A stretch of 64,000 bases of DNA from Segatella copri (GCF_949820605.1 NZ_CATKVU010000006.1:2739001-2803000), one strand, 5' to 3'; counted from the stretch's first letter, positions 35,891-43,758 are shown. Made by a program: numbers and translations. The notes: a model not told the origin generated them from the sequence alone.

Positions 35891-37783
35891 ATGAAGAAAT
35901 GGACTATTGAAGACTCGAAGGAGCTCTACAACATCTGTGGTTGGGGTACTTCTTACTTTGGCATCAACGACAAGGGTGATGTCTATGTAACTCCATGCAA
36001 GGACAACACACAGATAGACCTGCGCGACATCATGGACGAGTTGGCATTACGCGACATCAACGCTCCCGTACTGCTCCGTTTCCCAGACATCCTCGACAAC
36101 CGCATCGAGAAGACAGCCAGCTGTTTTCAAAAGGCAAAGGAAGAGTATGGATACAAGGGAGAAAACTTTGTCATCTATCCTATTAAGGTGAACCAGATGC
36201 AGCCGGTCGTTGAGGAGATTATCTCTCACGGCAAGAAGTTCAACCTCGGACTGGAGGCTGGCTCTAAGCCTGAACTCCACGCCGTCATCGCCGTACAGGC
36301 ACAGAGCGACTCGCTCATCATCTGTAACGGCTATAAGGACGAGAGCTACATCGAACTTGCCTTGCTGGCTCAGAAGATGGGCAAGCGCATCTTTATCGTA
36401 GTAGAAAAGCTCAATGAGCTGGATATCATCGAAAAGGTAGCCAAAAAGCTCAACGTAAAACCAAACATCGGTATCCGCATCAAACTGGCTTCTTCAGGCT
36501 CAGGCAAATGGGCTGAAAGCGGCGGCGATGCATCTAAGTTCGGCTTGACCAGCGCAGAACTGCTCACAGCCCTCAAGAAGATAGACGAGATGGGATTCCA
36601 CGACTGTCTGCGCCTTATCCACTTCCATATCGGAAGTCAGATTACCAAGATTCGCCGCATCCAGACAGCTCTCCGTGAGGCTGCCCAGTTCTATATTAGC
36701 CTCCACAAGATGGGCTACAATGTAGATTTCGTAGATTGCGGTGGCGGACTCGGTGTAGATTACGACGGCACCCGCTCTTCAAGCAGCGAGAGTTCCGTAA
36801 ACTACTCTATCCAGGAGTATGTAAACGACTGTGTCTATACATTCGTAGATGCAGCCAACAAGAACAATATCGAGCACCCTAACCTCATCACCGAGAGCGG
36901 CCGCTCGCTCTCTGCCCATCACTCAGTCTTGGTTATCGATGTCTTGGAGACAGCTTCCCTGCCAGAAATGCCTGAGGAGTTTGAGGCGAAGGAGACCGAC
37001 CACCAACTGGTGAAGGATCTTTATGAGATATGGGACAACCTGAATCCTCGCAACATGCTGGAAGACTGGCATGATGCCGAGCAGATTCGCGAAGAGGCCT
37101 TGCAGCTCTTCTCTCACGGTATCGTAGATCTGAAGACCCGTGCAGAGATTGAGGCAATGTACTGGAGCGTGTGCCACGAGATCAACAATCTTGCCAAGCA
37201 CATGAAGCATGTACCTGAGGAGCTCAGAGGATTGGATAAGATTCTTGCCGACAAGTATTTCTGCAACTTCTCTCTGTTCCAGAGCCTGCCAGACAGTTGG
37301 GCTATCGACCAGCTCTTCCCTATCATGCCTATCCAGCGTCTGAACGAGCGTCCTACCCGCAACGCTACCTTGCAGGACATCACCTGCGACAGCGACGGAA
37401 AGATTGCCAACTTCGTTACCGACGGACATATCGGCAACGTTCTTCCTCTTCATCCATTGAAGAAGAACGAGCCATATTATCTCGGTGTATTCCTCGTTGG
37501 TGCCTACCAGGAGATTCTGGGCGACATGCACAATCTCTTCGGTGACACCAATGCTGCCCACATCTCTGTAAAGGACGGCAAATATTGCATCGACCAGATA
37601 TTCGACGGCGAGACCGTAGAGGAGGTATTGGATTACGTACAGTACAATCCGAAGAAGCTCGTCCGCCAGTTGGAGCAGTGGGTAACCAAGAGTGTGAAGG
37701 AAGGCAAGATTTCGCTCGATGAGGGCAAGGAATTCCTGGGCACCTATAGAAATGGTCTCTTCGGATACACATATCTTCAGTAA
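35891..37783 (+). CDS. speA: Biosynthetic arginine decarboxylase
   Basis: The 630-residue PLP enzyme shows WGTSYFGINDKGDVYVTP, VIYPIKVNQMQPVVEEI with the PLP lysine near 99, GLEAGSKPELHAV, LIHFHIGSQI, VDCGGGLGVDYDGT and TESGRSLSAHHSVL. Typical SpeA sequence such as SWAIDQLFPIMPIQRLNERP follows near 475-495. It converts arginine to agmatine, the first step of polyamine synthesis by this route. A heptamer element directly follows the stop codon, and argB comes next in the same direction. Confidence 0.96.
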   Translation: MKKWTIEDSKELYNICGWGTSYFGINDKGDVYVTPCKDNTQIDLRDIMDELALRDINAPVLLRFPDILDNRIEKTASCFQKAKEEYGYKGENFVIYPIKVNQMQPVVEEIISHGKKFNLGLEAGSKPELHAVIAVQAQSDSLIICNGYKDESYIELALLAQKMGKRIFIVVEKLNELDIIEKVAKKLNVKPNIGIRIKLASSGSGKWAESGGDASKFGLTSAELLTALKKIDEMGFHDCLRLIHFHIGSQITKIRRIQTALREAAQFYISLHKMGYNVDFVDCGGGLGVDYDGTRSSSSESSVNYSIQEYVNDCVYTFVDAANKNNIEHPNLITESGRSLSAHHSVLVIDVLETASLPEMPEEFEAKETDHQLVKDLYEIWDNLNPRNMLEDWHDAEQIREEALQLFSHGIVDLKTRAEIEAMYWSVCHEINNLAKHMKHVPEELRGLDKILADKYFCNFSLFQSLPDSWAIDQLFPIMPIQRLNERPTRNATLQDITCDSDGKIANFVTDGHIGNVLPLHPLKKNEPYYLGVFLVGAYQEILGDMHNLFGDTNAAHISVKDGKYCIDQIFDGETVEEVLDYVQYNPKKLVRQLEQWVTKSVKEGKISLDEGKEFLGTYRNGLFGYTYLQ

Positions 37784-37813
37784 GTGAAGAGTGAAGAACG
37801 AAGAGTGAAGAAT
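37784..37813. repeat. Heptamer element after speA
   Basis: Directly after the TAA stop: GTGAAGA GTGAAGA ACGAAGA GTGAAGA ATTC. The same arrangement follows argB and infB. Confidence 0.85.
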
Positions 37814-37866
37814 TCAATTGCTTTAACTCATCATAAAGTTCAATTTTCAAAGTTCAAAGTAACAAG

Positions 37867-38637
37867 ATGGAAAAAGTAACAGTAGTAAAGGTAGGCGGTG
37901 CCATCGTTGAAGACAGCGAGCAGCTGGCACAGCTCTTGAAGGATTTCGCAGCCATTCCTGGCAAGAAAGTATTGGTACATGGCGGTGGCCGCCGTGCCAC
38001 TAAGGTAGCCGCAGCCCTCGGCATTGAGAGCAAGATGGTAAACGGCCGCCGCATCACCGATGCAGACATGCTGGAAGTGGTAATAATGGTTTATGGCGGT
38101 CTGGTCAACAAGAACCTGGTTGCCAAGCTCCAGGCTAACGGCGTGAATGCTCTCGGTCTGACCGGTGCTGATATGGACGTAATCCACAGTCACAAGCGTC
38201 CGTTGAAGGACGGTATCGACTTCGGATTCGTAGGCGATGTAGAGCGTGCCAACGGCAAGATGCTCCAAACCCTGATTAATGAAGGCATTATTCCAGTGAT
38301 GGCTCCATTGACCCATGACGGCAAGGGCAACATCCTCAACACCAATGCCGACACCATAGCCAGCGAGACTGCCAAGGCTCTGGCTCCTTACTACGATGTG
38401 ACATTGATATATAGTTTTGAAAAGAAAGGCGTGCTCAGTAATCCTGAGGATGACGACAGCGTGATTCCAGTGATTACCCATGCCGATTTTGAGAGATATA
38501 AAGCAGATGGTACCGTGGCAGGCGGCATGATTCCTAAGTTGGAGAATGCCCTTGCAGCCATCGATGCTGGTGTGAAAGAGGTGATTATCACCCTTGCTAC
38601 CGCCATCGACGGAAAGCACGGAACGGTGATTAAGTGA
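37867..38637 (+). CDS. argB: Acetylglutamate kinase
   Basis: The 256-residue amino-acid kinase shows VVKVGGAIVEDSEQLAQL, VLVHGGGRRATKVAAALG, GLTGADMDVIHSHKR, LNTNADTIASETAKAL and DGTVAGGMIPKLENAL. It phosphorylates N-acetyl- or, in Bacteroidota, possibly N-succinyl-glutamate in arginine synthesis; the sequence alone does not decide. The gene sits beside the arginine-consuming SpeA, which is metabolically coherent. The stop is followed at once by the heptamer element. Confidence 0.93.
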   Translation: MEKVTVVKVGGAIVEDSEQLAQLLKDFAAIPGKKVLVHGGGRRATKVAAALGIESKMVNGRRITDADMLEVVIMVYGGLVNKNLVAKLQANGVNALGLTGADMDVIHSHKRPLKDGIDFGFVGDVERANGKMLQTLINEGIIPVMAPLTHDGKGNILNTNADTIASETAKALAPYYDVTLIYSFEKKGVLSNPEDDDSVIPVITHADFERYKADGTVAGGMIPKLENALAAIDAGVKEVIITLATAIDGKHGTVIK

Positions 38638-38663
38638 AGAACGAAGAGTGAAGAGTGAAGAAT
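38634..38663. repeat. Heptamer element after argB
   Basis: Directly at the TAA stop: GTGAAGA ACGAAGA GTGAAGA GTGAAGA ATTC. It is the speA element with the order of units changed. Confidence 0.85.
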
Positions 38664-38720
38664 TCATCACCTTTTTTTCTTAACAAGAGTTAAAAATAGA
38701 AATAATTTAAGATTGGTTGT

Positions 38721-38743
38721 AACTTTCTTATAACATAGTCGTC
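38721..38743 (+). promoter_or_regulatory. Predicted ECF-type promoter of the sigma gene
   Basis: TTGTAACTT with AAC at 38721-38723, then 16 nt, then CGTC at 38740-38743. This is the AAC-N16-CGT pattern of ECF sigma promoters and suggests that the sigma factor transcribes its own gene. Confidence 0.55.
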
Positions 38744-38758
38744 ATTAATTATAGAGGA

Positions 38759-39274
38759 ATGAAAGAAATCAGTTTCCAGAACGATGTTTTGCCGCTGAAG
38801 AACAAACTCTTCAGGCTGGCCCTTCGCATTACTCTCAACCGGGAGGAAGCGGAAGACGTTGTGCAGGATACGCTGATTAAAGTCTGGAACGCCCGCGACA
38901 GATGGCAGGAGCTTGACTCCATCGAGGCATACAGCCTCACCATCGCTCGCAACCTTTCGCTCGACCGCATCAAGAAGATGGAAAATCAGAATGATTCGCT
39001 GGAAGAGCAGAATACAGAAAGGTTAGACGAAAACACTTCCACCCCCTCCGAAAGGATGATTCAGAAAGACAAACTGAACATCGTAAAGAATATTATCGAC
39101 GAGTTGCCTGAAAAGCAGCGCAGCTGTCTGCAGCTTCGAGACATCGAAGGAAAGTCCTACAAGGAAATAGCAGACATCCTCTGCATCACGGAAGACCAGG
39201 TCAAGGTGAACATCTTCAGGGCTCGTCAAACAGTCAAACAAAGATTTCAACAATTCGACAGATATGGATTATAA
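38759..39274 (+). CDS. ECF sigma factor (RNA polymerase sigma-70 family)
   Basis: The 171-residue protein holds region 2 (LPLKNKLFRLALRITLNREE, AEDVVQDTLIKVWN, WQELDSIEAYSLTIARNLSL) and region 4 (NIIDELPEKQRSCLQLRDIE, SYKEIADILCITEDQVKVNI), and no region 3. It overlaps the next gene by 11 nt. The pair and the ECF-like promoter point to an autoregulated sigma/anti-sigma unit. The signal and regulon are unknown. Confidence 0.9.
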   Translation: MKEISFQNDVLPLKNKLFRLALRITLNREEAEDVVQDTLIKVWNARDRWQELDSIEAYSLTIARNLSLDRIKKMENQNDSLEEQNTERLDENTSTPSERMIQKDKLNIVKNIIDELPEKQRSCLQLRDIEGKSYKEIADILCITEDQVKVNIFRARQTVKQRFQQFDRYGL

Positions 39275-39764
39275 GTACATCAACCAACTTTTGGATCGCT
39301 ACTGGAAGGGCGAGACTTCTCTCGAAGAAGAGGAGATTCTCCGTGCATTCTTCAGCCAGGACGAGTTGCCTGCCGAGCTGAAGCCATACCAAGCGCTCTT
39401 CTCTTACGAGATGGGCGAGGCTAAGCAAGAGGCGCTGGGTGATGACTTCGACCAGAAGATGATGGCGATGATTGAGGATGAATACACCAAGAAGCCTAAC
39501 AAGGCAAAGGTCGTTTCATTGACAGAGCGCCTGAAGCCTCTCTTCAAGGCTGCTGCCGTGGTAGCTATCATCCTGACATTGGGCAATGCAGTTCAGGTTC
39601 CTTTCCAGAACAATGGCAATGATTCTGTTGAAAACGTAGGATACATCAAGAGTGGCAAGGGCGTGTCCGTAGCCATGGGAGATTCTGCTTCGGTTGATTC
39701 TATGCAACGCACAGGCATCGATCAGGTAAGCACTCCAACAACGTCTCCAACGTTATTAAAGTAG
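39264..39764 (+). CDS. Single-pass membrane protein, candidate anti-sigma factor
   Basis: The 166-residue protein begins MDYKYINQLLDRYWKGETSLEEEEILRAF. This N-terminal helical region resembles the ZAS-like start of Bacteroidota anti-sigma proteins, but without a Cys/His zinc set. One membrane segment lies near 95-112 (FKAAAVVAIILTLGNAV), followed by a short Ser/Asn/Thr-rich outer tail. It overlaps the sigma gene by 11 nt, which implies coupled translation. Membership of the anti-sigma class is inferred from operon position and topology. Related proteins are often annotated with misleading enzyme names. Confidence 0.7.
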   Translation: MDYKYINQLLDRYWKGETSLEEEEILRAFFSQDELPAELKPYQALFSYEMGEAKQEALGDDFDQKMMAMIEDEYTKKPNKAKVVSLTERLKPLFKAAAVVAIILTLGNAVQVPFQNNGNDSVENVGYIKSGKGVSVAMGDSASVDSMQRTGIDQVSTPTTSPTLLK

Positions 39765-39867
39765 ATTATTTCTATGCTTTCTCTATAAAAAAATCATGTT
39801 TAGTAAAACAATTCTGAAGCTGTGAAGTTTCAATTCTCTCAAATTTTTCATAACATACTAACGTAAT

Positions 39868-39900
39868 AGGGCTGCCAGGATGTACTGGCAGCCCTTACTT
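39868..39900 (+). terminator. Terminator of the sigma operon
   Basis: AGGGCTGCCAG faces CTGGCAGCCCT (11 bp) across a 6-nt loop, then TTACTTATTTT. Confidence 0.8.
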
Positions 39901-39928
39901 ATTTTATAAATTTTGCACGCAAGCGTAT

Positions 39929-40045
39929 GATAAAGGATACACAAGTGGCTCAATTTATTGCCACTGCGAGGCTTCATTTAAGCCTCCTTCCGGTCATCAT
40001 TGATGACTCTTACTAAGCTTAATATAAGCCACTTAACCTATTATC
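39929..40045. ncRNA. Candidate structured RNA with a three-way fold
   Basis: Long-range pairing GATAAAGG/CCTATTATC (with a bulge) and AAGTGGCT (39943-39950)/AGCCACTT (40027-40034) encloses two local hairpins: GAGGCTT/AAGCCTC (39968-39986) and GTCATCA/TGATGAC (39994-40008). I do not recognise the family, and the transcribed strand is not clear. It could instead be a DNA site. Confidence 0.4.
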
Positions 40046-40076
40046 AAGAAGCATCTGAAAGGCTATTTACCCTAAT

Positions 40077-40227
40077 GGGGGTTAACAGAGTTAACAGTTA
40101 ACAGCCCAAAATGCCTACTTTCCCCCCACTCACATATAATAATATGTATATATATTTATATATAATATAAGGTATGGGAGAGGGGGAGGATGCAAAAAAC
40201 AGCTGTTAACTGTTAACCTGTTAACCC
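40077..40227. repeat. Facing arrays of GTTAACAG repeats
   Basis: The left arm (40077-40104) has three GTTAACAG-like units. The right arm (40202-40227) is its near-exact reverse complement (GCTGTTAACTGTTAACCTGT then TAACCC). The 97-nt centre is AT-rich, with CATATAATAATATG and a TATATA run, flanked by C-rich and G-rich tracts. The pattern is like iterons or a large hairpin. Confidence 0.8.
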
Positions 40228-40239
40228 TTTGCCCCTTTT

Positions 40240-40386
40240 GTTAAATAAAATAACTCACTCTAAATTGGGCTTTGATTGAAAATCAAGAAGTTGGGCGTTT
40301 GCCTATATTATATAGGTAACAATATGGAAACGAGCGGACTTCTGCTCGTTTCTGTATTTTGCAATATGCAAAGAACGCCTCAATTC
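40240..40386 (-). ncRNA. Candidate small RNA (three hairpins, minus strand)
   Basis: A minus-strand TATCTTTG (40392-40399) is followed by about 150 nt with GAAACGAGC/GCTCGTTTC, CCTATATAATATAGG and CTTGATTTTCAATCAAAG. The first two are enclosed by GGCGTT/AACGCC. No open frame is supported. Family not recognised. Confidence 0.4.
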
Positions 40387-40391
40387 GGGGA

Positions 40392-40399
40392 CAAAGATA
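40392..40399 (-). promoter_or_regulatory. -7 box before the hairpin cluster
   Basis: The minus strand reads TATCTTTG; the position 20 nt upstream reads TATG, one base off TTTG. Confidence 0.4.
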
Positions 40400-40526
40400 C
40401 GATAAATTTCTAAATATCCCATAACACGCTAGGAGAAATTTATGGAATTTAGAACTTTTGCATAAAATCTGATGCTTAGCAACACAATATGCATCCTAAA
40501 ACAAACAGCAGGTATTCGGATATAGT

Positions 40527-40772
40527 TTATCCGAATACCTGTTGCCATAACGTTTTATTGCTGACGATGATTCTGACATCGGCTTTCATGTACTGTTGCA
40601 ATATTGGGGTATTTTGTCCCTGTGTGCTCACAGTGGCTGTAGCCATAAAATAGTTGCCATCTTCCCTATGTATGAGTTTGGCATTATGGCTTATGATATT
40701 GCAGTTATAAGATGCATTGTCGTTGCCCTCGAAAGAAACATGAGCTGTCCTTGGCTCATCGAAAAGATGCAA
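40527..40772 (-). pseudogene. Remnant of an HlyD-like secretion protein
   Basis: The 81-residue frame has only a TTG start. It reads FEGNDNASYNCNIISHNAKL, YFMATATVSTQG and ends MKADVRIIVSNKTLWQQVFG. The last block resembles the final strand and tail of HlyD/membrane-fusion proteins, in which a pumped-substrate barrel ends in a K-x-R-I-V-x-G-K-x-x-L-W pattern. The N-terminal 80 percent of such a protein is missing, so this is probably a 3' remnant left by rearrangement. Recognition is by eye and moderate. Confidence 0.4.
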
Positions 40773-40818
40773 ATACTTAAAAAATCTTAAAGCATTCTTT
40801 ATCCCCGATTAAATATCT

Positions 40819-40827
40819 TACCTTTGC
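40819..40827 (+). promoter_or_regulatory. Isolated -7 box (TACCTTTGC)
   Basis: A perfect -7 sequence lies 240 nt before the S51 peptidase gene. Between them are two hairpins, TGAGATAA/TTATCTCA (40914-40933) and ACTTAT/ATAAGT (about 40945-40960). A second, closer -7 box (TATCTTTG, 41023-41030) is the likelier start for that gene. Confidence 0.35.
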
Positions 40828-41022
40828 AATCGAAAGAGTTCTTTGAATGGTTATGCAAATCACAGCAGGATGCTACATTCTGTATATTTCTAATTCGTAA
40901 CCTCTTCTTTTTATGAGATAAAAACTTATCTCATTCTCAATTACTTATAAAAAATAAGTACTTTTGATGAAAAAACTCTTCAATATTTAGACTTACTGAC
41001 ATAGGGCTGTCATAGAAGACGC

Positions 41023-41030
41023 TATCTTTG
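41023..41030 (+). promoter_or_regulatory. -7 box before the S51 peptidase gene
   Basis: TATCTTTG, 33 nt before the ATG; no good -33 element. Confidence 0.4.
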
Positions 41031-41063
41031 TATCAAAAAGTATTAAACTTAATATTATAGAAT

Positions 41064-41690
41064 ATGAAAAGATTATTTTTATGCTCATCATTTGCTGATG
41101 TTGCTAATCTATTTGTCGATTGTGCCAAAGAAGATTTGCAAGGGAAAATTATAGCTTTTATACCAACTGCAAGCCTTACAGAACCAATACGATTCTATGT
41201 AAAAAAGGGGAAAAAGGCTTTAGAAGAAGCTGGAATGATTGTTGAAGAAGTCGAGATTACCCAACTGCCCAAAGAGGAAATATCTTCTATATTACATAAA
41301 TGCGATTATATCTACATAACAGGTGGAAATACATTTTTCCTTTTGCAAGAGTTAAAAAGAAAAGGTGTTGATAAAATTATATCTAAACAAGTGAAATTGG
41401 GTAAACTGTATATTGGGGAATCTGCCGGAGCAATAATAGCCTCTCCCGATGCAGAATATATGAGAAGTGTGAATTTTGATCCAATAGAAAAGGCTCCTGA
41501 ATTGAAAGACTGTACTTCTTTAGATTTGGTCGATTTTTATACGATTCCCCATTATGGAAATTTTCCATTCAAGAAAAAAGGTGAAAAGATAGTTCAACTA
41601 TATAATGAGAAGTTGCAGCTTATTCCTATAAGTAATAAACAAGCTGTTATTATTGAAGATTCAAATATTCAAATTAAAGATGCAAAATGA
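41064..41690 (+). CDS. Peptidase S51 / dipeptidase E-like protein
   Basis: The 208-residue protein shows IIAFIPTASLTEP, CDYIYITGGNTFFLLQELKR and GKLYIGESAGAIIASPDAEY. The last holds the nucleophile Ser of the class I glutamine-amidotransferase-like peptidases, and YTIPHYGNFPF carries the His. Relatives hydrolyse N-terminal Asp dipeptides. The coding region is clearly AT-richer than the core genes, suggesting acquisition. Its TGA overlaps the ATG of a truncated regulator. Confidence 0.85.
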   Translation: MKRLFLCSSFADVANLFVDCAKEDLQGKIIAFIPTASLTEPIRFYVKKGKKALEEAGMIVEEVEITQLPKEEISSILHKCDYIYITGGNTFFLLQELKRKGVDKIISKQVKLGKLYIGESAGAIIASPDAEYMRSVNFDPIEKAPELKDCTSLDLVDFYTIPHYGNFPFKKKGEKIVQLYNEKLQLIPISNKQAVIIEDSNIQIKDAK

Positions 41691-41782
41691 ATAGAATAGA
41701 CCGTATTTCTGCTATATTGATTCAGTTACAATCGCACTCGTTAGTGAAAGCACAGCAAATTTCAGAACGTTTTGTAGCATAG
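41687..41782 (+). pseudogene. Truncated WYL/YafY-type regulator (N-terminal 31 residues)
   Basis: The ATG overlaps the peptidase stop (ATGA). It reads MNRIDRISAILIQLQSHSLV then KAQQISERF and stops at TAG 41780-41782. This is the start of the helix-turn-helix domain of YafY/WYL regulators, cut just where the recognition helix should begin. The following 130 nt stay open in another frame (about 40 residues, AYQSRMQQQERLAIRYLKIG..) that I cannot assign. The rest of the gene is absent. Confidence 0.6.
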
Positions 41783-41911
41783 ACGAGATGCCAAGAAAGC
41801 ATATCAAAGCAGAATGCAGCAACAAGAACGGTTGGCAATTCGTTACCTCAAAATCGGACAATCCTCCCAATGTCCTTATTATAAAGGGATAAAGATTATA
41901 TTCCAAAATTA

Positions 41912-41970
41912 CACTAAATAAATGAGAGGGGAATGTATTAAGTTTATTTCCCTCTCATTTAGTTTAGTTA
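41912..41970. terminator. Bidirectional terminator-like hairpin
   Basis: ACTAAAT..AATGAGAGGG pairs with CCCTCTCATTTAGT across about 18 nt, between the convergent regulator remnant and the mobilization gene. Confidence 0.65.
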
Positions 41971-41983
41971 GTTTCCAGAAACT

Positions 41984-42732
41984 TTATTTTGAGCTTTTCA
42001 TAGCACGTTTTATGCGATTTGATTCTTGCAAAAGCTTATTGGCTATACTATCTTTATAAGTAGCCATTTCAACCATTTCATGATGATGGCGAATAGAATC
42101 CTCGTAGGCAGCAACACAATTTCTTACATCATCTATAACTTTCTCATTTCGACAAACAGAAAAATGCTTTTCGATGTAACTAACATTCGGGTCATCGGAT
42201 GGAAGCACCATCTTCAATGCCCTATACTTCAAGTCTGCCTCCTCCCAATCTTGGTGCTCTCGCCATTGGGTGAGATTACCCCAAATGGAGAGGACAAGAG
42301 ATAGAGCCAAGCCACCTGTGAAAAGAAGAACATTCTTTGAGGTTGGCTCGAAGCGATGGGTTACAACCTTCTTTTGAGGTGATTTGTTCATTACTTCAAG
42401 TTTATCTTGCAATGTCTTTGAGAAAACATCATTCCCTTGTCTCATCTGCTTGACTGCATCAACCAAGAACTTGCTTCGCTGCTCATTTTTGCCAAGTTCA
42501 ACCTTAATAAGGTCAGCAAAAACAACAATGGCATCTCTTAATTTGGATATTTTACCTCTGACTTCCTCTTCCTTGGTAAACATCGCATTGATTGACTTAT
42601 CCAACTTGGTTATGTCATTACTTGCAGGAACGGTTTCTGCTCCTGCGTTCTTTGTGGAGGAGAAAGTTCATCGACTTTCTGCTCCAATCTCTCAACTGTG
42701 CCGTAGATGGCTTCCAATAGTTCTTCTTTCAT
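41984..42732 (-). pseudogene. Frameshifted accessory mobilization gene
   Basis: The true start is probably ATG 42732, reading MKEELLEAIYGTVERLEQKV then DELSPPQ. Frame is lost near 42650. The next frame continues NAGAETVPASNDITKLDKSI and runs through a coiled N-terminal half, one membrane segment (LLFTGGLALSLVLSIWGNL) and a helical tail to 41984. Adding one A in the CAAAG run restores a protein of about 249 residues. Proteins of this layout sit directly behind relaxases in Bacteroidales mobilizable elements. Confidence 0.7.
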
Positions 42733-43348
42733 GTTCGATTCTATTTTTAAGTTTGTAACTTACATCAAAGGCTGAAGCCCTTTCTGCGTTTCCTCTTTTT
42801 CTTCTTGGCGGATTCATCCTCTGGGAATGGCTCATAAGTTTGGGCATTAGACGGAGCGAACAAGCCGATCGCAATTTGCGAGTGTTAGTCTTGCTCTTGT
42901 CAGTTCCATAAGTCAATCCATACCTGGATTTTAGAGCCTTGGTCACCTGCTCATTACGCCTGTAATCATTCCTGTCTGATAAGAGTTTGCTCTCATTGTT
43001 GATGCGGTTATACACGATATGACAATGTGGATTGTCCGTGTTGTGATGCCTTACGATGATGAATTGGGTATCGGTGATGCCCATCATCTGCATGTATTCA
43101 ATGGCTATTTTAGCCATGAACTCATCCGTCAAACGTGTTTTGTCCTCTAGTTTGAAGCTCAATGCAATGTGTCCCACAGGCTTCTTAATCCTTGGATTTA
43201 GCTGCCTCTGTAGCTCGAAACTTTGCGTTATCTCGGCATTTGTGCCGAGTAACACACCATCCGAGGCGATGATTTTCGCCTCGTCCTTGCCTGTAACATA
43301 GCGGATGCAACCACCAAATGAGCTGCCCTTCTTTAGCTTGCCTATCAT
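42692..43348 (-). pseudogene. Relaxase with out-of-frame internal deletion
   Basis: The N-terminal 165 residues are a normal Bacteroidales MobA/relaxase: IGKLKKGSSFGGCIRYVTGK, HIALSFKLEDKTRLTDEF, QFIIVRHHNTDNPHCHIVYN with the HxDNxHxH metal site. After TDKSKTNTRKLR the frame jumps into sequence whose sensible reading is one frame over: AIGLFAPSNAQTYEPFPEDE then SAKKKKRKRRKGFSL, a typical relaxase C-terminus. The middle domain is deleted and the tail is read out of frame, giving the 218-residue product. The start overlaps the mobC stop. Confidence 0.85.
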
Positions 43349-43758
43349 GTGGTATCCTCCTGTCTGCCCATACTGCTTGGCTTCGGTTTATAACTTGCTT
43401 GGCGATACTCGCCAAGGATTTCTTTCAATCTTCTCAACAAGTCCACCACATATACATGGGTTTCATGGAAACCTCTCTGATGCGACAGCTTGGTAAGTTG
43501 GTTGAGGTTGTTCGCCATGCCGATGAGATTCTTGGCGATGGCTACCGTCTCTGCATTGTGTCCGCTGACCACCTCGCCGTTCAAGGTGGACTCACGGATG
43601 TACTCCGCCAACTTGCGGTTGGCTTTTCTCGCCCTCAGTCTCAAAGCCTCGTAGCTTGGCTTCGAGAACTTCACCGTGACAGACTTCGACAGCTTGTGAA
43701 TCCTGCCTGTGGGCGGTCTTCCACCCTTTTTCCTGTTCTGTTTCTGTATGCTTGTCAT
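43345..43758 (-). CDS. mobC: MobC-like relaxosome protein
   Basis: The 137-residue protein has a basic N-terminus (NRKKGGRPPTGRIHKLSKSV) and a ribbon-helix-helix-like region (VTVKFSKPSYEALRLRARKA, LAEYIRESTLNGEVV). The MobC tail motif LIGMANNLNQLTKLSHQRGF follows. It helps the relaxase open the transfer origin. It appears intact, unlike the relaxase it overlaps by 4 nt. Confidence 0.88.
   Translation of the reverse strand: MTSIQKQNRKKGGRPPTGRIHKLSKSVTVKFSKPSYEALRLRARKANRKLAEYIRESTLNGEVVSGHNAETVAIAKNLIGMANNLNQLTKLSHQRGFHETHVYVVDLLRRLKEILGEYRQASYKPKPSSMGRQEDTT

Larger units (their letters stand above)
39765..40526. other. Gene-free 760-bp stretch rich in secondary structure
   Basis: No coding frame is supported. 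In order it holds a terminator (39868-39900), a multibranched fold candidate (39929-40045), the facing GTTAACAG arrays (40077-40104 and 40202-40227) around an AT-rich centre, then three hairpins (about 40270-40352) behind a minus-strand -7 box (40392-40399). Confidence 0.75.
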
